64,000 nt of DNA from Linderina pennispora (Eukaryota; Kickxellomycota; Kickxellomycetes; Kickxellales; Kickxellaceae), in NCBI RefSeq assembly GCF_002104995.1, contig NW_024468257.1, forward strand, positions 248,001-312,000, in the 5' to 3' direction. Made by a program: the position numbers and the translations under genes. The notes under the pieces were generated by a model. That model saw only the letters and a list, made by a program, of their open reading frames with translations. It had not been told where the DNA came from and ran no database searches. This document shows positions 38,834 through 49,911 of the stretch, piece after piece. How positions within the stretch are numbered: position 1 is the stretch's first letter; every line of letters starts with the position of its first letter.

Positions 38834-40213
38834 TTAGTCGTCGTTGAAAAAGCTCATGTCGATGCTGCCCAGATCAAACAGGTCATCTGCGGGCTGTTCC
38901 GGCTGTGCGGTATCCAGGTCTATGGCTTTCTGCTGCTGGTCTTTGGATCCCAGCATCGGGTTCTCCTGTGCTGGCTGCTTTGAAGCCCTGCTGGGTGTCG
39001 CCGCTGTCATCTGATGGACCGAGTCCTGCGTGACCAGGTTAATGGGTCTGTTCATCTGCGACACCGTGATCTGGCCCGGCCGGTTTGCGTGGTCTGGGGC
39101 AAAGATCTTCTCAATCGACGCTTCCGTGACAACCAGAAACGGCGGGGTGCCGGGCATCTTCATCGATACAACATCGCGCAGTACGATAGAGCTGTCAGCG
39201 GTCAGAAACTGGCCGTATTTACGCATGATTTGCTTGTGGACTGAGGCTCGTATTTCGCCGGTGGGATCGACAAGTACTGCGCTGCTGTCAACGTCGGACG
39301 AGTGCACGTCGCTGATGCGCACCAGCATCGTCGGCACGCGCTTTGTCTCGGTGTACTGAAGGACTGTACGGATGGGCCACTTCGCGTGATCGATATCTGC
39401 AGTGATGCTGGCGGCATTTGACGGCTTGTAATCGGGCATCTTCAGGAACTTTAGTAGCTCTGCCCATGTGTCGCTTGCAAAATCCGAATCTGCCGCACAC
39501 TCGCTGCGGACCTTCTTTGTTAGCGGTGTCCTGAATTGGGGTGCTGGTCGCTGAGTGACCGAGCTCAACGACACTTGCTTGCCAATTAGCCCTGCCGGTC
39601 CAGGAATCTCTGTAGACGCAGGCCCTGTGGCTGGCGTGCCTGTGGTGGTGGGCCGAGTTCTGGCAACCGATTCAACCTGGTGCACAACACTGCCGGGGCG
39701 CCGGGCGCCGGGCGGGCGCGGGGTCGAGTAGGGGCTGCGGAAGGGCTGCGACCCAATATTGGGCTGGGATGGGGGCGACGGGCGCTGTGGCGTGGTGAAT
39801 TGCAGTGACTGGTGGGGCACTGGGCGGTGTGGTGTGGATGCTGGTGGACAGAGCTGATTGGTGGGGTTCTGGGCTGGCGACTGCGGTCTGGGAGCAGGGC
39901 GGGCTGGGGGCAATATCTGCACTGGCCTCTGAATGCGTTTCTGGAACGCTGGGGGTGGTGGGCACAGCAACGGGCTGGGCTCAGGCATATCCAGTCCCAG
40001 GTCTTCGTCCAGCAGGCCGTCGAGCAGGCCATCAGCGCCGTGCAGTTCGTCCAGTGTGCCCAGATCAAAATCCAAAGCGCCATCCTGACCTCTGGCGTCA
40101 GCATTGCTGCTCGTTGCGGTAGGGGCTACAGCGGGTCGTTTTGCTGGTGGCGGCTGCGTCTGCTTCTTGTTTTCGTGCAACTTCTTTATCGCATCCTGCA
40201 GAGACGAGAACAT
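38834..40213 (-). CDS. HROB: HROB-like homologous-recombination OB-fold protein
   Basis: In animals HROB (MCM8IP) recruits the MCM8-MCM9 helicase to promote repair synthesis during homologous recombination. The 459-residue protein has a long Pro/Gln-rich disordered N-terminal half with an acidic patch (LLDGLLDEDLGLDMPEP). A conserved C-terminal OB-fold follows at about residues 260-390: KRVPTMLVRISDV, SSAVLVDPTGEIRASVHKQI, LTADSSIVLRDV and PFLVVTEASIEKIFAPDH. The DPTGE...VH core is the family signature. The C-terminus is acidic (DLFDLGSIDMSFFNDD). An upstream in-frame ATG at 40306 adds 31 residues that look like promoter. MCM8/9 themselves are not in this window. Confidence 0.78.
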   Translation of the reverse strand: MFSSLQDAIKKLHENKKQTQPPPAKRPAVAPTATSSNADARGQDGALDFDLGTLDELHGADGLLDGLLDEDLGLDMPEPSPLLCPPPPAFQKRIQRPVQILPPARPAPRPQSPAQNPTNQLCPPASTPHRPVPHQSLQFTTPQRPSPPSQPNIGSQPFRSPYSTPRPPGARRPGSVVHQVESVARTRPTTTGTPATGPASTEIPGPAGLIGKQVSLSSVTQRPAPQFRTPLTKKVRSECAADSDFASDTWAELLKFLKMPDYKPSNAASITADIDHAKWPIRTVLQYTETKRVPTMLVRISDVHSSDVDSSAVLVDPTGEIRASVHKQIMRKYGQFLTADSSIVLRDVVSMKMPGTPPFLVVTEASIEKIFAPDHANRPGQITVSQMNRPINLVTQDSVHQMTAATPSRASKQPAQENPMLGSKDQQQKAIDLDTAQPEQPADDLFDLGSIDMSFFNDD

Positions 40214-40314
40214 GGTGATTATATATGGAGTTAAAGAGCACCAAAGCTGTTTCATCCAGAGACATGGCATCTGGCCATTTCTGAAACTGGCTGCGCAATG
40301 TGTCAATCATGGCG

Positions 40315-42087
40315 TTATGGCGCGCCCGAAAATCTTAGAAACGGGGCTTTCAGCAGGGACTTGAACCGGATAAGCATATCCTCGAACGACAGGAACAGAT
40401 CGAATGCCCACAGCGCCGTGTCCTGGGCCCAGAACCCAATCCAGTTGGCCAGTATGCCTGTTAGACGTCGGACGCTGAAGCGTGAGCCGGACTGGCGGAT
40501 CTCCACTGCACGGGTGTCGCGGATTGACATTAAGCAGTAGTGACTGAGACGGGTCCACGTCTTCAGCTGAGCATGCTGCTGCACAGCTGGCGGCTGGTCG
40601 GCAAACAGCTTTTGGTCGACCATGCGCAGCAGGTCGTTGGTTTTGAGCACCAAGAGCAGGACAGGCGGCACCGATGCCAGCACTTCAGTAATCTGAGCGA
40701 TCAGGTTCGGATGCTGCTGCAGCATCGTGTCCATGCTGAACGACGCCTGCTCGGTCGTAGACGCCAGCGCCTTGTTTTCAATGGTGTCCCAGTTTTGGCC
40801 AGTCAGGATGGTGGAGAACAGCTTGTAGAGGTCAGTGCCCGATAGCCGCTTCGACCAGTACCGGATCTGCTCCTGGTCGCCGCGCATCATGGCGTGCCAC
40901 ATTTCGGCGTACTCGTAGCGGAACCGTGGGGGCAACTGGCGGTACAGCCCGTGGTCCAGCAGAACCAGATCGAAATTGTGGCCGTGGGCGGTCTCGGATC
41001 TGTTGCGAGGCCTGACAAACATGTTGCCTGGGTGTGGGTCGCAGTGCAGGAATCCGTCGACAAACGTCATCTCAGCAAAGACTCTGCCAATCTGTTTGGA
41101 GACTTCAGCTGGATCAATGTTGTGCTGCCTCAGATACTCCAGGCTGTCGCACCGCTTGCCGTCAACGTACTCCATGATCAAGACGCGCTCCGACGCCTGG
41201 ATCATCCGCGGTACGGCCAGCGGAATGTCGGGCCGTTTTGAGAAATTCCAGAGGACCTGCTCGGCGTTGTTTTTGTCGCTGCGGAAATCCAGCTCCTTGG
41301 GCAGACTCTCCTTCATCTCGGCGCTGAGCCACATGAATTTGAAGTCGGCGAACATGCTGTGGATGAACTCGAACATCACCGAGACGGTTGCAATGTCAAT
41401 GTCGCTGTACTTGCGCACCGTCGGGTGCTGTACTTTGACGGCCACGGGCTGGCCAGTCGATCTCAGCACGGCTCTATGCACCTGCGCTAGCGAGGCCACG
41501 CCGATGGGTGTCGGATCAAACTCGCTGAACATGTCGTCGATGGCTTGGCCGAACTCGCTGTGGATCACACTATTGACGTCGTCGAGGGAGCTGGCTGTGT
41601 TCTGGTCCTGCAAGGCCTGCATTGTGGAGCACCACTCGAGCGGCAGCACGTACTGCATGGCGCTAATGTGCTGCCCCAGCTTAATATACACGCCGCCATT
41701 CTTCATCAGCGCGAGTTTGACGCGCTCGGCGCTCCGCTGGTGCACCAGCGACCGCTGGTCAAGGATCTGCTGCATCTCGGCAGCACTCACCGGCTCACTG
41801 GGCAGTTCTGGGAAGTGACGCAGGTAGTCGTACGCTACTTTGCATGTGACGCTAGCCGCCACCGAGCATCGCTGCAGACTGGCAAACACCAGGTACGCAG
41901 TGTCGTAGTTGTAGACTGTGTAGCTGCCGAGTGCCAGGGCTCCACCGGTAACAATTGCGGTGCGGCGGAAGCGCTTTGACTGCAGAATGCTGCTTTCGAG
42001 GACGTCTGCCTGGCTGGTGTGCATGCGGCGTGGTTGTTTGGCGCGGAGAAGGCGTGCCCGGGAGCTGAGCAGTCGGAATGCCGCCAT
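40315..42087 (-). CDS. MCP2: UbiB/ABC1-family mitochondrial kinase-like protein (Mcp2/ADCK1 type)
   Basis: Atypical kinase-fold protein of mitochondria. Yeast Mcp2 (Cqd2) influences coenzyme Q and phospholipid distribution. 590 residues from the ATG at 42087; an in-frame ATG at 42123 would add 12. The N-terminus is Arg/Ser-rich with no acidic residue, a good mitochondrial presequence, followed by a membrane segment (TAIVTGGALALGSYTVYNY). Family motifs are YIKLGQHISAMQYVLPLEW (KxGQ), FDPTPIGVASLAQVHRA with the Ala-rich nucleotide loop, VAVKVQHP, LIMEYVDG, GFLHCDPHPGNMFVRP and LVLLDHG. It is divergent from the PLPBP gene across about 300 bp. No intron. Confidence 0.9.
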   Translation of the reverse strand: MAAFRLLSSRARLLRAKQPRRMHTSQADVLESSILQSKRFRRTAIVTGGALALGSYTVYNYDTAYLVFASLQRCSVAASVTCKVAYDYLRHFPELPSEPVSAAEMQQILDQRSLVHQRSAERVKLALMKNGGVYIKLGQHISAMQYVLPLEWCSTMQALQDQNTASSLDDVNSVIHSEFGQAIDDMFSEFDPTPIGVASLAQVHRAVLRSTGQPVAVKVQHPTVRKYSDIDIATVSVMFEFIHSMFADFKFMWLSAEMKESLPKELDFRSDKNNAEQVLWNFSKRPDIPLAVPRMIQASERVLIMEYVDGKRCDSLEYLRQHNIDPAEVSKQIGRVFAEMTFVDGFLHCDPHPGNMFVRPRNRSETAHGHNFDLVLLDHGLYRQLPPRFRYEYAEMWHAMMRGDQEQIRYWSKRLSGTDLYKLFSTILTGQNWDTIENKALASTTEQASFSMDTMLQQHPNLIAQITEVLASVPPVLLLVLKTNDLLRMVDQKLFADQPPAVQQHAQLKTWTRLSHYCLMSIRDTRAVEIRQSGSRFSVRRLTGILANWIGFWAQDTALWAFDLFLSFEDMLIRFKSLLKAPFLRFSGAP

Positions 42088-42384
42088 GGCTGGTTGTGTG
42101 CCCCTCGGTCCTGCCAGAAGCATGGTGGGGCAGTGCTTTTTGGTAGCGCGGTTTGGTGTAGAAACGGATGGTAGATAAAAGCAGAAAGGGCGTCAGCTGG
42201 AAAACGAGCGGTGGCAAAGATAACAGGCGAGTGGAGGGGCGCGATTATGAGGGCCATGCAATTGGATGCCTCGCTCGCTGCGGCTTGATAGGCTGGACCA
42301 CAGCAGCGGCAGCGCCATTGTCGGAGCCTGGCCGGAGCGGCTTTTCCCACTCCTACGTCTCTGAACATACTCTTTTTTCTCCGC

Positions 42385-43170
42385 ATGTCGTTGCGCATTC
42401 TCTGCACCAGACCGCCAATCGCCAACCAATTTGCAAGCTGCACGTATTCGATTCTGAGAATGGCCTCGCCCGAACAACGCCAGACGGAAATTGCCCAGGG
42501 GCTCACGCACATTAGGGAGCTGGTGGAGGCCAAGCGCACCACGCCGACTGCGCGGCTGGTAGCAGTCAGCAAGCTGAAGCCGTCGTCGGATCTGCAGATT
42601 GCGTACGATCTCGGGCAGCGGCACTTTGGCGAGAACTACGTGCAGGAGCTGGCGGACAAGGCCCAGGAGCTGGCGACGGACATCAAGTGGCACTTTATTG
42701 GGCGGCTCCAGAGCAACAAGTGCAAGATGCTGGCGGCAATCCCGAACCTGTGGGCAGTCGAGACCATCGACGATGCAGCCAAGGCACGCAAGCTGGATGC
42801 GGCGTGGGCCAGTGCGGGGCGCGACAGGCCGCTCAACATCTACGTGCAGGTGAACACCAGCGAGGAGCCAAACAAGGGCGGCGCCGAGATCGACGACGTG
42901 CCCGGCGTGGTCGAGGCAATCCGGGAGCAGTGCAAGAACCTGCGAGTCATTGGCCTGATGACGATCGGGTCCATCGAGGGATCCGACCAGATCCCCAACC
43001 CCGACTTTGTGCGCCTGGTGAAGCTGCGCGACGCGATCCAGAGCCAGACCGGCCAGGAGCTGGAGCTGAGCATGGGCATGTCGGGCGACTTCGAGCACGC
43101 GCTGGAGCTGGGCGCGACCAACGTGCGAGTGGGCTCCAGTATCTTTGGTTCGCGCAAGATGAAGAATTAA
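42385..43170 (+). CDS. PLP homeostasis protein (PLPBP/PROSC/YggS family)
   Basis: Single-domain, alanine-racemase-like barrel that binds pyridoxal 5'-phosphate and buffers free vitamin B6; it has no known catalytic role. 261 residues from 42385. The PLP lysine is in ARLVAVSKLKP (Lys63), followed by HFGENYVQEL, WHFIGRLQSNK, VQVNTSEEPNKGG, LMTIGS and SMGMSGDFEHALELGATNVR, which holds the phosphate-binding loop. The family proper starts at the internal Met26 (42460). The 25-residue extension has several Arg and no acidic residues, so it may be a mitochondrial leader, giving dual targeting through two starts. Single exon. Confidence 0.93.
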   Translation: MSLRILCTRPPIANQFASCTYSILRMASPEQRQTEIAQGLTHIRELVEAKRTTPTARLVAVSKLKPSSDLQIAYDLGQRHFGENYVQELADKAQELATDIKWHFIGRLQSNKCKMLAAIPNLWAVETIDDAAKARKLDAAWASAGRDRPLNIYVQVNTSEEPNKGGAEIDDVPGVVEAIREQCKNLRVIGLMTIGSIEGSDQIPNPDFVRLVKLRDAIQSQTGQELELSMGMSGDFEHALELGATNVRVGSSIFGSRKMKN

Positions 43171-44625
43171 ATTGCTGCTCAGGCACTGACCAACTGTGAC
43201 CAGGTGCCATGGCGCCATGTGTAGCTGGGTGTGTTATCGGTAGGCGCTGGGCTCGCGCCGTTGCCCGCTTCGGGAACAGCCTGCAGAAGTGATTGACTGC
43301 AGAGCCCTATCAAAAGCGGGCGCAATGCCTCGCCTGCCCAGCCAGGCGGCGTGTTTTGCCCAATGGCTATTTGGAACTCGGGCCCACTCCGACGTCTTCC
43401 CAGACCCGAGTGAACACCACTGCCGCTCCCCCAACCCTGGTGCGCTGCAGTTGCAATCGATGGCACAGATCGATTGCCTGCTGCAAGCTAGAGCCGCGAC
43501 CGCTTTGGTCTTCTTTTGCAAGTGGGACGAGAGGCCTTCTCCGATCTCCAGCACTCGCACTGTCTCCTCGGGCCTGTTTTAGAAGGACGTACTCTCCCAT
43601 CTCTATTTTGGGGGCGGGTCAGCGCATGAAAAGTGTGTCCCTTCTGCGCGCCCGCACACGCAGCACAAGCCCTCCACCACTCCTGCCCGCCCTACATCTC
43701 GCATGCCTGCTCCGAGAAGCGACAGGTTGCGGCCGAGCATAGCTGCTCCGCGCGCATTGCCAGAGCGGGTGTGTGGGGAGGGCCGCCCGAGATTTCTTTA
43801 AAAGGGCAGCGTGACCCACCACACCTTGGCCATGATACCAGCAGAATCCTTTTTTATCTCCTCCCGCCTTTTTGTTTTATTTCCAAGCACACTCTATACA
43901 CATCCTCTATTTCTCTCTCTCTATTTCAAGATGGACAGGAACCCTAGGTAAGAATCCGGCATCTTGTTCTGCTCCGCAGCGCGCCAATGCCTGTGCATGC
44001 ATCAATGCACATGTCCCGCCGCCCCCCGATCCAAGCACGCAAGGCGCAGCCCTCCCCTGCGGGCCTGTTTTCTTACTCGGTGATGTCCCTCCGTCCCTCT
44101 CCTCCATTGCAGCGTCGCTTGGGCGGGCATATATGCTGTCCAGGTGCCCGGCGTATTTCTCTATTGGAACATCCTTGATTTGCAATCATTGCCATCCAGG
44201 TCACGCAGCGGCTGCTGTGGATCTCTCTACTACACGGCGTGGAGGGGAGGGGCTCGCCTCGTCCTCCTGCGTGTATGTGTGCGTGGCTCTCTCGTGCAAG
44301 TCACACGTCTGCGGTGTATGTAGAGGAGAGAATCGCTGAGCGCAGCCGCGAGGAGGGCTCTCCCCTGTCACGGAGCATCGGATGCCGGTTGTGCAGATTT
44401 CGTTCCAGTCATGAGGCCCTCCCATCCCGGTTGTTCTCTTGCATCGCATTCAACATCCTGCAGCGGGGGCGAGGGGAGCACACGCCTTCTAGCTGAGTAC
44501 ATGAACGCTGTGGCTCTTTCGACACTGCACATATGAACAGCTAGCGCCTCCTTCTTTCCCTCGTTTCCCTCTCAGTCTTTCATTACACGCTCATTCTGCT
44601 AACCACCCTCCGCCTTTTTCATATT
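43171..44625. other. Long intergenic/leader region upstream of glycogen phosphorylase
   Basis: About 1.45 kb with no supportable protein gene. A TATA-like TTTAAAAGGG at 43797-43806 is followed by a CT-rich stretch and, at 43931, by an ATG-led mini-frame (MDRNPR) that runs straight into a strong donor (gtaaga). This looks like a transcription start plus a short leader exon, so the phosphorylase transcript may have a ~0.6-kb intron in its 5' leader. Acceptor candidates near 44575 do not join in frame, so I do not extend the protein. Confidence 0.4.
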
Positions 44626-46682
44626 ATGACGCTCGATAACGGATACTTTAGCACTACTATTCCTCTGTCGACTGCCAAGGCCACCACCCCAGGCGTCCAG
44701 TCTGATGTGCCCGTGGCGACCCTGCCGACTCCCCTGAAGCGCGTCGTCTCTGGCGCCGCCCTCAAGGAGCTGCTGGCGGGCTCGGCCGGCCAGCCCAAGA
44801 CCCCCAGCCACGGCGATGCCGAGTTCCGTGACTACACGCACTACGAGCTGCCCCGCGATCTGGTCACCATCAAGAACACGGTCATCATGCACCTGTCGGC
44901 CACCTTTCTGCGCACCCCCTCCAGCATCGACTCGGCCCACGCCTACCTGGCCAGCGCCTTTGCCGTCCGCGACCGTCTGCTGCAGCGCTGGAACCTGACC
45001 AACGAGGTAAGTGGCTATACACAATGTATTTGCGCACACATCTGCACGGAGAATGATGACGTTGCGGCGGTGTGTGCATCACCAGCCCTCACCCTGGCAA
45101 CAGCCAGAGAAAATCAGCTACATCAAAAGCGGCAATTGGCCGAAAGAGAATGGTGCCGCTAATGCCATCGCTGGTCACTAAGCAACGTGTCCCACCTGTC
45201 ACATCTGTGTAGTACCACGACCGCATCAATGCCAAGCGCATCTACTACATGTCGCTCGAGTTCCTGATCGGCCGTACCTTTGACAACGCCCTTCTGGCGC
45301 TCAACCTGCGCGAGGAGTACTCCAAGGTGCTGGGCAAGGTCGGCTTCAAGCTCGAGGATATCATTGACGAGGAGCGCGATGCTGCTCTCGGCAACGGCGG
45401 CCTCGGCCGTCTGGCAGCCTGCTACGTCGACTCGATGGCGTGCAAGGACTACCCCGGCTGGGGCTACGGGCTGCGCTACAAGTACGGCATGTTCCAGCAG
45501 CAGATCATCAACGGCTACCAGGTCGAGGCGCCCGACTGCTGGCTCGACACCCCCAACCCCTGGGAGTTCCCGCGTCCCGACGTCACGTACCCGGTCAAGT
45601 TCTACGGCCATCTGGTGCACGACCCGACCAACCCGCGGCGCTTCAAGTGGGAGAGCGACGTTGTGTACGACGCCATGGCCTTTGATGTGCCTGTCCCGGG
45701 CTACGGCACCAAGAACGTCGGCAACATCCGCCTGTGGAGCTGCAAGACCAACCACCTGTTTGACCTCAACAAGTTCAACTCGGGCGACTATGCCGGTGCC
45801 ACCGGCGGCCAGGTTGCCGCCCAGGTTCTGACCGACGTGCTGTATCCCAACGACAACACCAACGAGGGCAAGGAGCTGCGTCTGCGCCAGGAGTACCTGT
45901 TCTGCTCGGCCACCCTGCAGGACATTATTGCGCGCTTCAAGAAGACCGGCAAGCCCTGGGTCGAGATGCCCGACCTTGTCGCCATCCAGCTCAACGACAC
46001 CCACCCGACCCTGGGCGTGCCCGAGCTGATGCGCATCCTCATCGACGAGGAGGGCCTGGAGTGGGACGCCGCCTGGGACATCACCAAGCGCGTGTTTGCG
46101 TTCACCAACCACACCATCCTGCCCGAGGCCATGGAGAAGTGGCCGGTCCCCATGCTCGACAAGATCCTGCCCCGCCACATGGGCATCATCTACGACATCA
46201 ACCTGTTCTTCCTGCAGGAGGTCGAGAAGCTGTATCCCAACGACCGCGACCTGCTGCGCCGCATCTCCGTCATCGAGGAGTCGAACCCGCAGCAGGTGCG
46301 CATGGCGTACCTGGCATGCGTCGGCTCGCACAAGGTCAACGGTGTCGCTGCCATCCACTCGGACATCATCAAGCAGACCATCTTCTCTGACTTTGTCAAG
46401 GTGCAGGGCGAGGACAAGTTCATCAACAAGACCAACGGCGTGTCGCCGCGTCGCTGGATGAACGAGTGCAACCCGGCCATGAGCGCGCTGATCACCGAGG
46501 TCGTCGGCGACAGCTCGTGGATCAACGAGCTGACCAAGATCAAGGCCATTGAGGCCAAGGTCGACGATGCCGACTTCCGCGAGCGCTGGTGGGCCGCCAA
46601 GCAGCAGGCCAAGGCCCACCTGGCCGAGTACATTCTCAGCACTACCGGCATCAAGGTCAACCCGAACGCCCTGTTCGATATC

Positions 46683-46715
<33 letters not shown>

Positions 46716-47501
46716 TTCATGAACATCCTCAGCGTCATCCACCGCTACGGCCAGCTCAAGAAGATGTCTGCCGAGGAGCGCGCCAAGCAGCTCCACCGCG
46801 TCGTCATCTTCGCCGGTAAGGCTGCGTCGGGCTACTGGGTTGCCAAGCAGGTCATCAAGCTGATCAACTCGGTGGCCGAGGTCATCAACAACGACGAGGA
46901 GATTGGCGATGTCCTCAAGGTCGTCTTCATCCCCGACTACAGCGTCACCGCCGCCGAGTCCATCATCCCGGCCAGCGACATCTCGCAGCACATCTCGACT
47001 GCTGGCACCGAGGCGTCGGGTACCTCGAACATGAAGTTCTGCCTCAACGGCGGCATCATCCTTGGCACTGTCGACGGCGCCAACATCGAGATTGGCGAGG
47101 AGGTTGGCGAGGAGAACATCTTCTTCTTTGGCTGCCTTGCCCACGAGGTCGAGGACTTCCGCCACTACCTGCGCTTCCACCAGCCCAAGCCGGACGAGGC
47201 GCTGCAGGCTGCGTTCGACCTCATCCAGGCCGGCACTTTCGGCGAGGCCCACATCTTCCAGCCGCTCATCGACTCGATCCTGCGCGGCGGTGACGTGTAC
47301 CTGCTGTCTGTCGACTTCCCCTCGTACATCCAGGCCCACCAGGCCGTCGAGGAGGCCTACCGCGACCACGACGAGTGGATCACCAAGTCCATCCTCAACG
47401 TTGCCCGCATGTCCAAGTTCTCGTCTGACCGCTCCATCCAGGAGTACGCCGAGGAGGTCTGGAACATCGAGCCCCTGCCTGTCGATAACTCCAAGGTCTA
47501 A
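44626..47501 (+). CDS. GPH1: Glycogen phosphorylase, one intron
   Basis: Releases glucose-1-phosphate from glycogen with pyridoxal phosphate as cofactor. Exon 1 is 44626-45006 (127 codons), the intron 45007-45212 (gtaagt to tgtgtag), and exon 2 45213-47501; 889 residues, near fungal homologues. Visible motifs are YYMSLEFLIGRTFDNALL, DAALGNGGLGRLAACYVDSM, YGLRYKYGMFQQ, IQLNDTHPTL, FTNHTILPEAMEKWP, TNGVSPRRW, QVKRIHEYKRQFMN and EASGTSNMKFCLNGG, with the PLP-binding lysine in SNMKF. The N-terminus resembles the fungal form with a Thr/Ser-rich tail that could be phosphorylated (KRVVSGAAL), but no strict animal-type Ser14 motif. Codon use is strongly biased to C-ending codons, consistent with high expression. 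Confidence 0.96.
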
Positions 47502-48637
47502 GTCGTAGAAACGCATTAGTTTCGCTCGATTTTCTCTATTCATTTCATTTCTTCCGTTTATACGATAATGCGGGCCGTAGCATGGCCAGCAGCAATATAC
47601 GCCGATCAGTAGGCAGTATTCTGGACCATAGGCGCAGAGTCGCCAGCCCGATCGACCGCGCATTTTGCGTGTTGCTGAAAGCAGGGGCTCTTTTTGCGCT
47701 GTTTGTCGCCCGCGTGTTCAGCGGTGACAATTTTGATTTTCCTGTGCCTGCTGTGTGGGCCCACCTTCCTATATTTGGCACCGGGTAACTGCTATTCGAT
47801 TCGCTGGACAGGACGGAACCCCTGCGGCACTGGTGCATCATCTAGCAGAACGATGAGCCAAGCAGTATTCAGAGGCAGAACGCGATCGAACACACTCGAA
47901 GCTGGCTGCTACTGAGGCTGCGGCTATGGCTGGCTGGCTGGCTGATCAGACGGACTGATGTGGGCCCTATGTGCCAGCTGTTCTTGTGACCGCTTTGCTT
48001 TAATTTCCTGCAGCCAGCTCCAGCTGCTACCCCCTACCATCACCACAACCACCACAACCACCACAACCACAACTACCATTGTTTACAGGTTTCGGGCGGT
48101 ACACACGCTCCCAATGCAACACAAGACGTCGTGCCGCTATCGGGAGAGAAGGCGCGGCCAAGACCAACAAATACGGTAATTACTAATCCTCTAGAGAGCA
48201 GGCTGTTTGTCACATCGAGCGATATCGCCTTCAACGGAAATACAAAAGTGCCGCCCGCAGCAGAGGCCAAGCCCACAAATTATAAATTGGCCAAACTTTG
48301 ATCGCTTCGGCGGGGGGCTGGCCAATGGGGCGTGTGGGCGTTTATTTTTGAACCTTTGCCGGTATAAAGGCCGCCTCGCCGGCCCCGATTGCGTGTACTC
48401 TCTTGCTTTTTCGCACACACGCTCATAATATTTCTCTCTTTTCGCTCCCTCACTTTTTCTTTTGCTTGGGACACCAAATCTAGTGCTTTTTGTTCTTTTT
48501 GGAGTTGAGCTATTTCCCTTAACCAAGGCTCTTTTTCTCTCCTTTTCTCCCCTTTATTCTTGCATTTTGCAGCCTCATTTTCTCTTTTCGTAAGCAGCAG
48601 CAACAGCGCATCGACAGCACCTCCTTTCTTTACAGCA
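47502..48637. other. Intergenic with simple repeats
   Basis: No gene seen. There is a short GGCT run at about 47925-47943 and a CAC/CAACCAC repeat at about 48042-48075. The right end is the promoter of the A20/AN1 gene, with a TATA box at 48363 and a long CT-rich leader. Confidence 0.55.
48363..48369 (+). promoter_or_regulatory. TATA box of the A20/AN1 gene
   Basis: TATAAAG in a GGTATAAAGGCC context, 275 bp before the ATG, followed by a very CT-rich leader as seen in highly expressed fungal genes. Confidence 0.5.
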
Positions 48638-49911
48638 ATGGAGAAGAACCCCGATTCACAGCAGCCCGAGTTCTGCGTCAACAACTGCGGCTTCTATGGC
48701 AACCCCATCTACAACAACATGTGCTCGAAATGCTTCAAGGAGCAGGAGCAGCAAAAGCAGAACAGCAAAGTTGCGCAAGGTACGTTTTACTTCCACCCAG
48801 CGTCTTTGCTTTTTGTGTCAGGCGGGCCACGGCAATTGCGCTAGAAAAAAGGTGCGACGGCTGGTGTCAGCACGTTTCTCACGTGCTGGGATATAGTGTT
48901 GCCATTTTTCTCCCCTCTGCGTCCCCCTTGCCTATCTGGCTCCATTTCTCACCTGTCTTCTAGTCTGGGCACACACGGGCACAGGCCAATACTGCTGCTG
49001 TTCCGCTGCTGGTGTGAGGGAGGGGGCCAGAGCTTCTTTTTTTTTACCCATCCCTTTTGTGACGGAAAGGGCCAGCGCACAGTTCTGGACTCTGGGGTGT
49101 TTTCTTGGGACAGAGATGTGTGTACAAACAGCTTTCATGCACGTCCCCCTATGCTTATTTCCGACTCTGGGCTTCTCCCGTATGCCGCGCAGATGAGCCA
49201 TTATATTGCTGCCATGTCCGAACACAGCCAAAACAACACTATACGCAGATGCTCTAACCCGGCACTCTTCCTTACTGACACTCCCCCAAACGCCTCTGTC
49301 AATGTTCCTGCTCAATAGGTTCCGCTGCCGCCAGCCAGACACCAACGGCCGCCACTACCATTCAGTCACCTGCCGTGGAGGCTGCAATGAACAACGCGAT
49401 TGCTGCTGCCGCCGCTGCCGCCGCTGCTACTACCACCACCACTACCACCACTGCCACTGCCACTACCACCACCACATCAGCGACTACTGCAGCAGTTGCG
49501 CAGTCGGCAAGCACGGTCTCGGAGCCGGCCACTGCACACAACCCACTGGTTGAATCCCTGATTCACACCAACCCCGACACATCCTCCCTCGTGTCGAGCT
49601 CGGCGCCTGGTTCCGGCATGCCCTCGCCGCTGGTCGCGCTGTCTCCGTCGGCCTCGGGCTCCTCAACGCCGACGAAGCGGGCACAGGCCAACAAGGGCCG
49701 GTGCTTCAAGTGCCGCTCGCGAGTGCCGCTGGTGAAGCAGACGACCAACAAGTGCCGGTGCGAACACATCTTCTGCGACACCCACCGATTCCCAGATCAG
49801 CACGCCTGCGAGTTTGACTTTATGTCGCGCGACCGCAAGGACCTGGAGAAGAGAAACCCCAAGATCAACGACCATCCCAAGGGCGGCCGTAGCTTCACTC
49901 GCATAGACTAA
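48638..49911 (+). CDS. A20/AN1 zinc-finger protein (ZFAND5/6, plant SAP-like), one large intron
   Basis: Ubiquitin-binding stress-associated protein. Exon 1 (48638-48779) encodes an A20 finger with the four cysteines in CVNNCGFYGNPIYNNMCSKC. The intron 48780-49318 is 539 nt, the longest in the window. Exon 2 (49319-49911) encodes a low-complexity linker with an Ala run, a long Thr run and a Ser/Pro-rich part. It ends with an AN1 finger (CFKCRSRVPLVKQTTNKCRC, HIFCDTHRFPDQHACEFDF). The final HPKGGRSFTRID is typical of the family. Total 244 residues. Animal ZFAND5 stimulates the proteasome and plant members act in stress tolerance; the fungal role is open. Confidence 0.92.

Noticed and set aside
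40976-41818. 280-codon plus-strand frame inside the UbiB-kinase gene
   Set aside because: Antisense shadow; the minus-strand protein carries all UbiB motifs.
45159-47663. 834-codon open frame on the minus strand opposite glycogen phosphorylase
   Set aside because: The phosphorylase frame on the plus strand is certain. Strong use of C-ending codons removes stops from the opposite strand, producing a long shadow frame rich in Asp, Val, Leu and Gly with no motif.
48035-48080. CAC/CAACCAC repeat considered as a CRISPR-like or functional array
   Set aside because: Simple trinucleotide-based repeat without spacers, in a eukaryotic genome; ordinary microsatellite.
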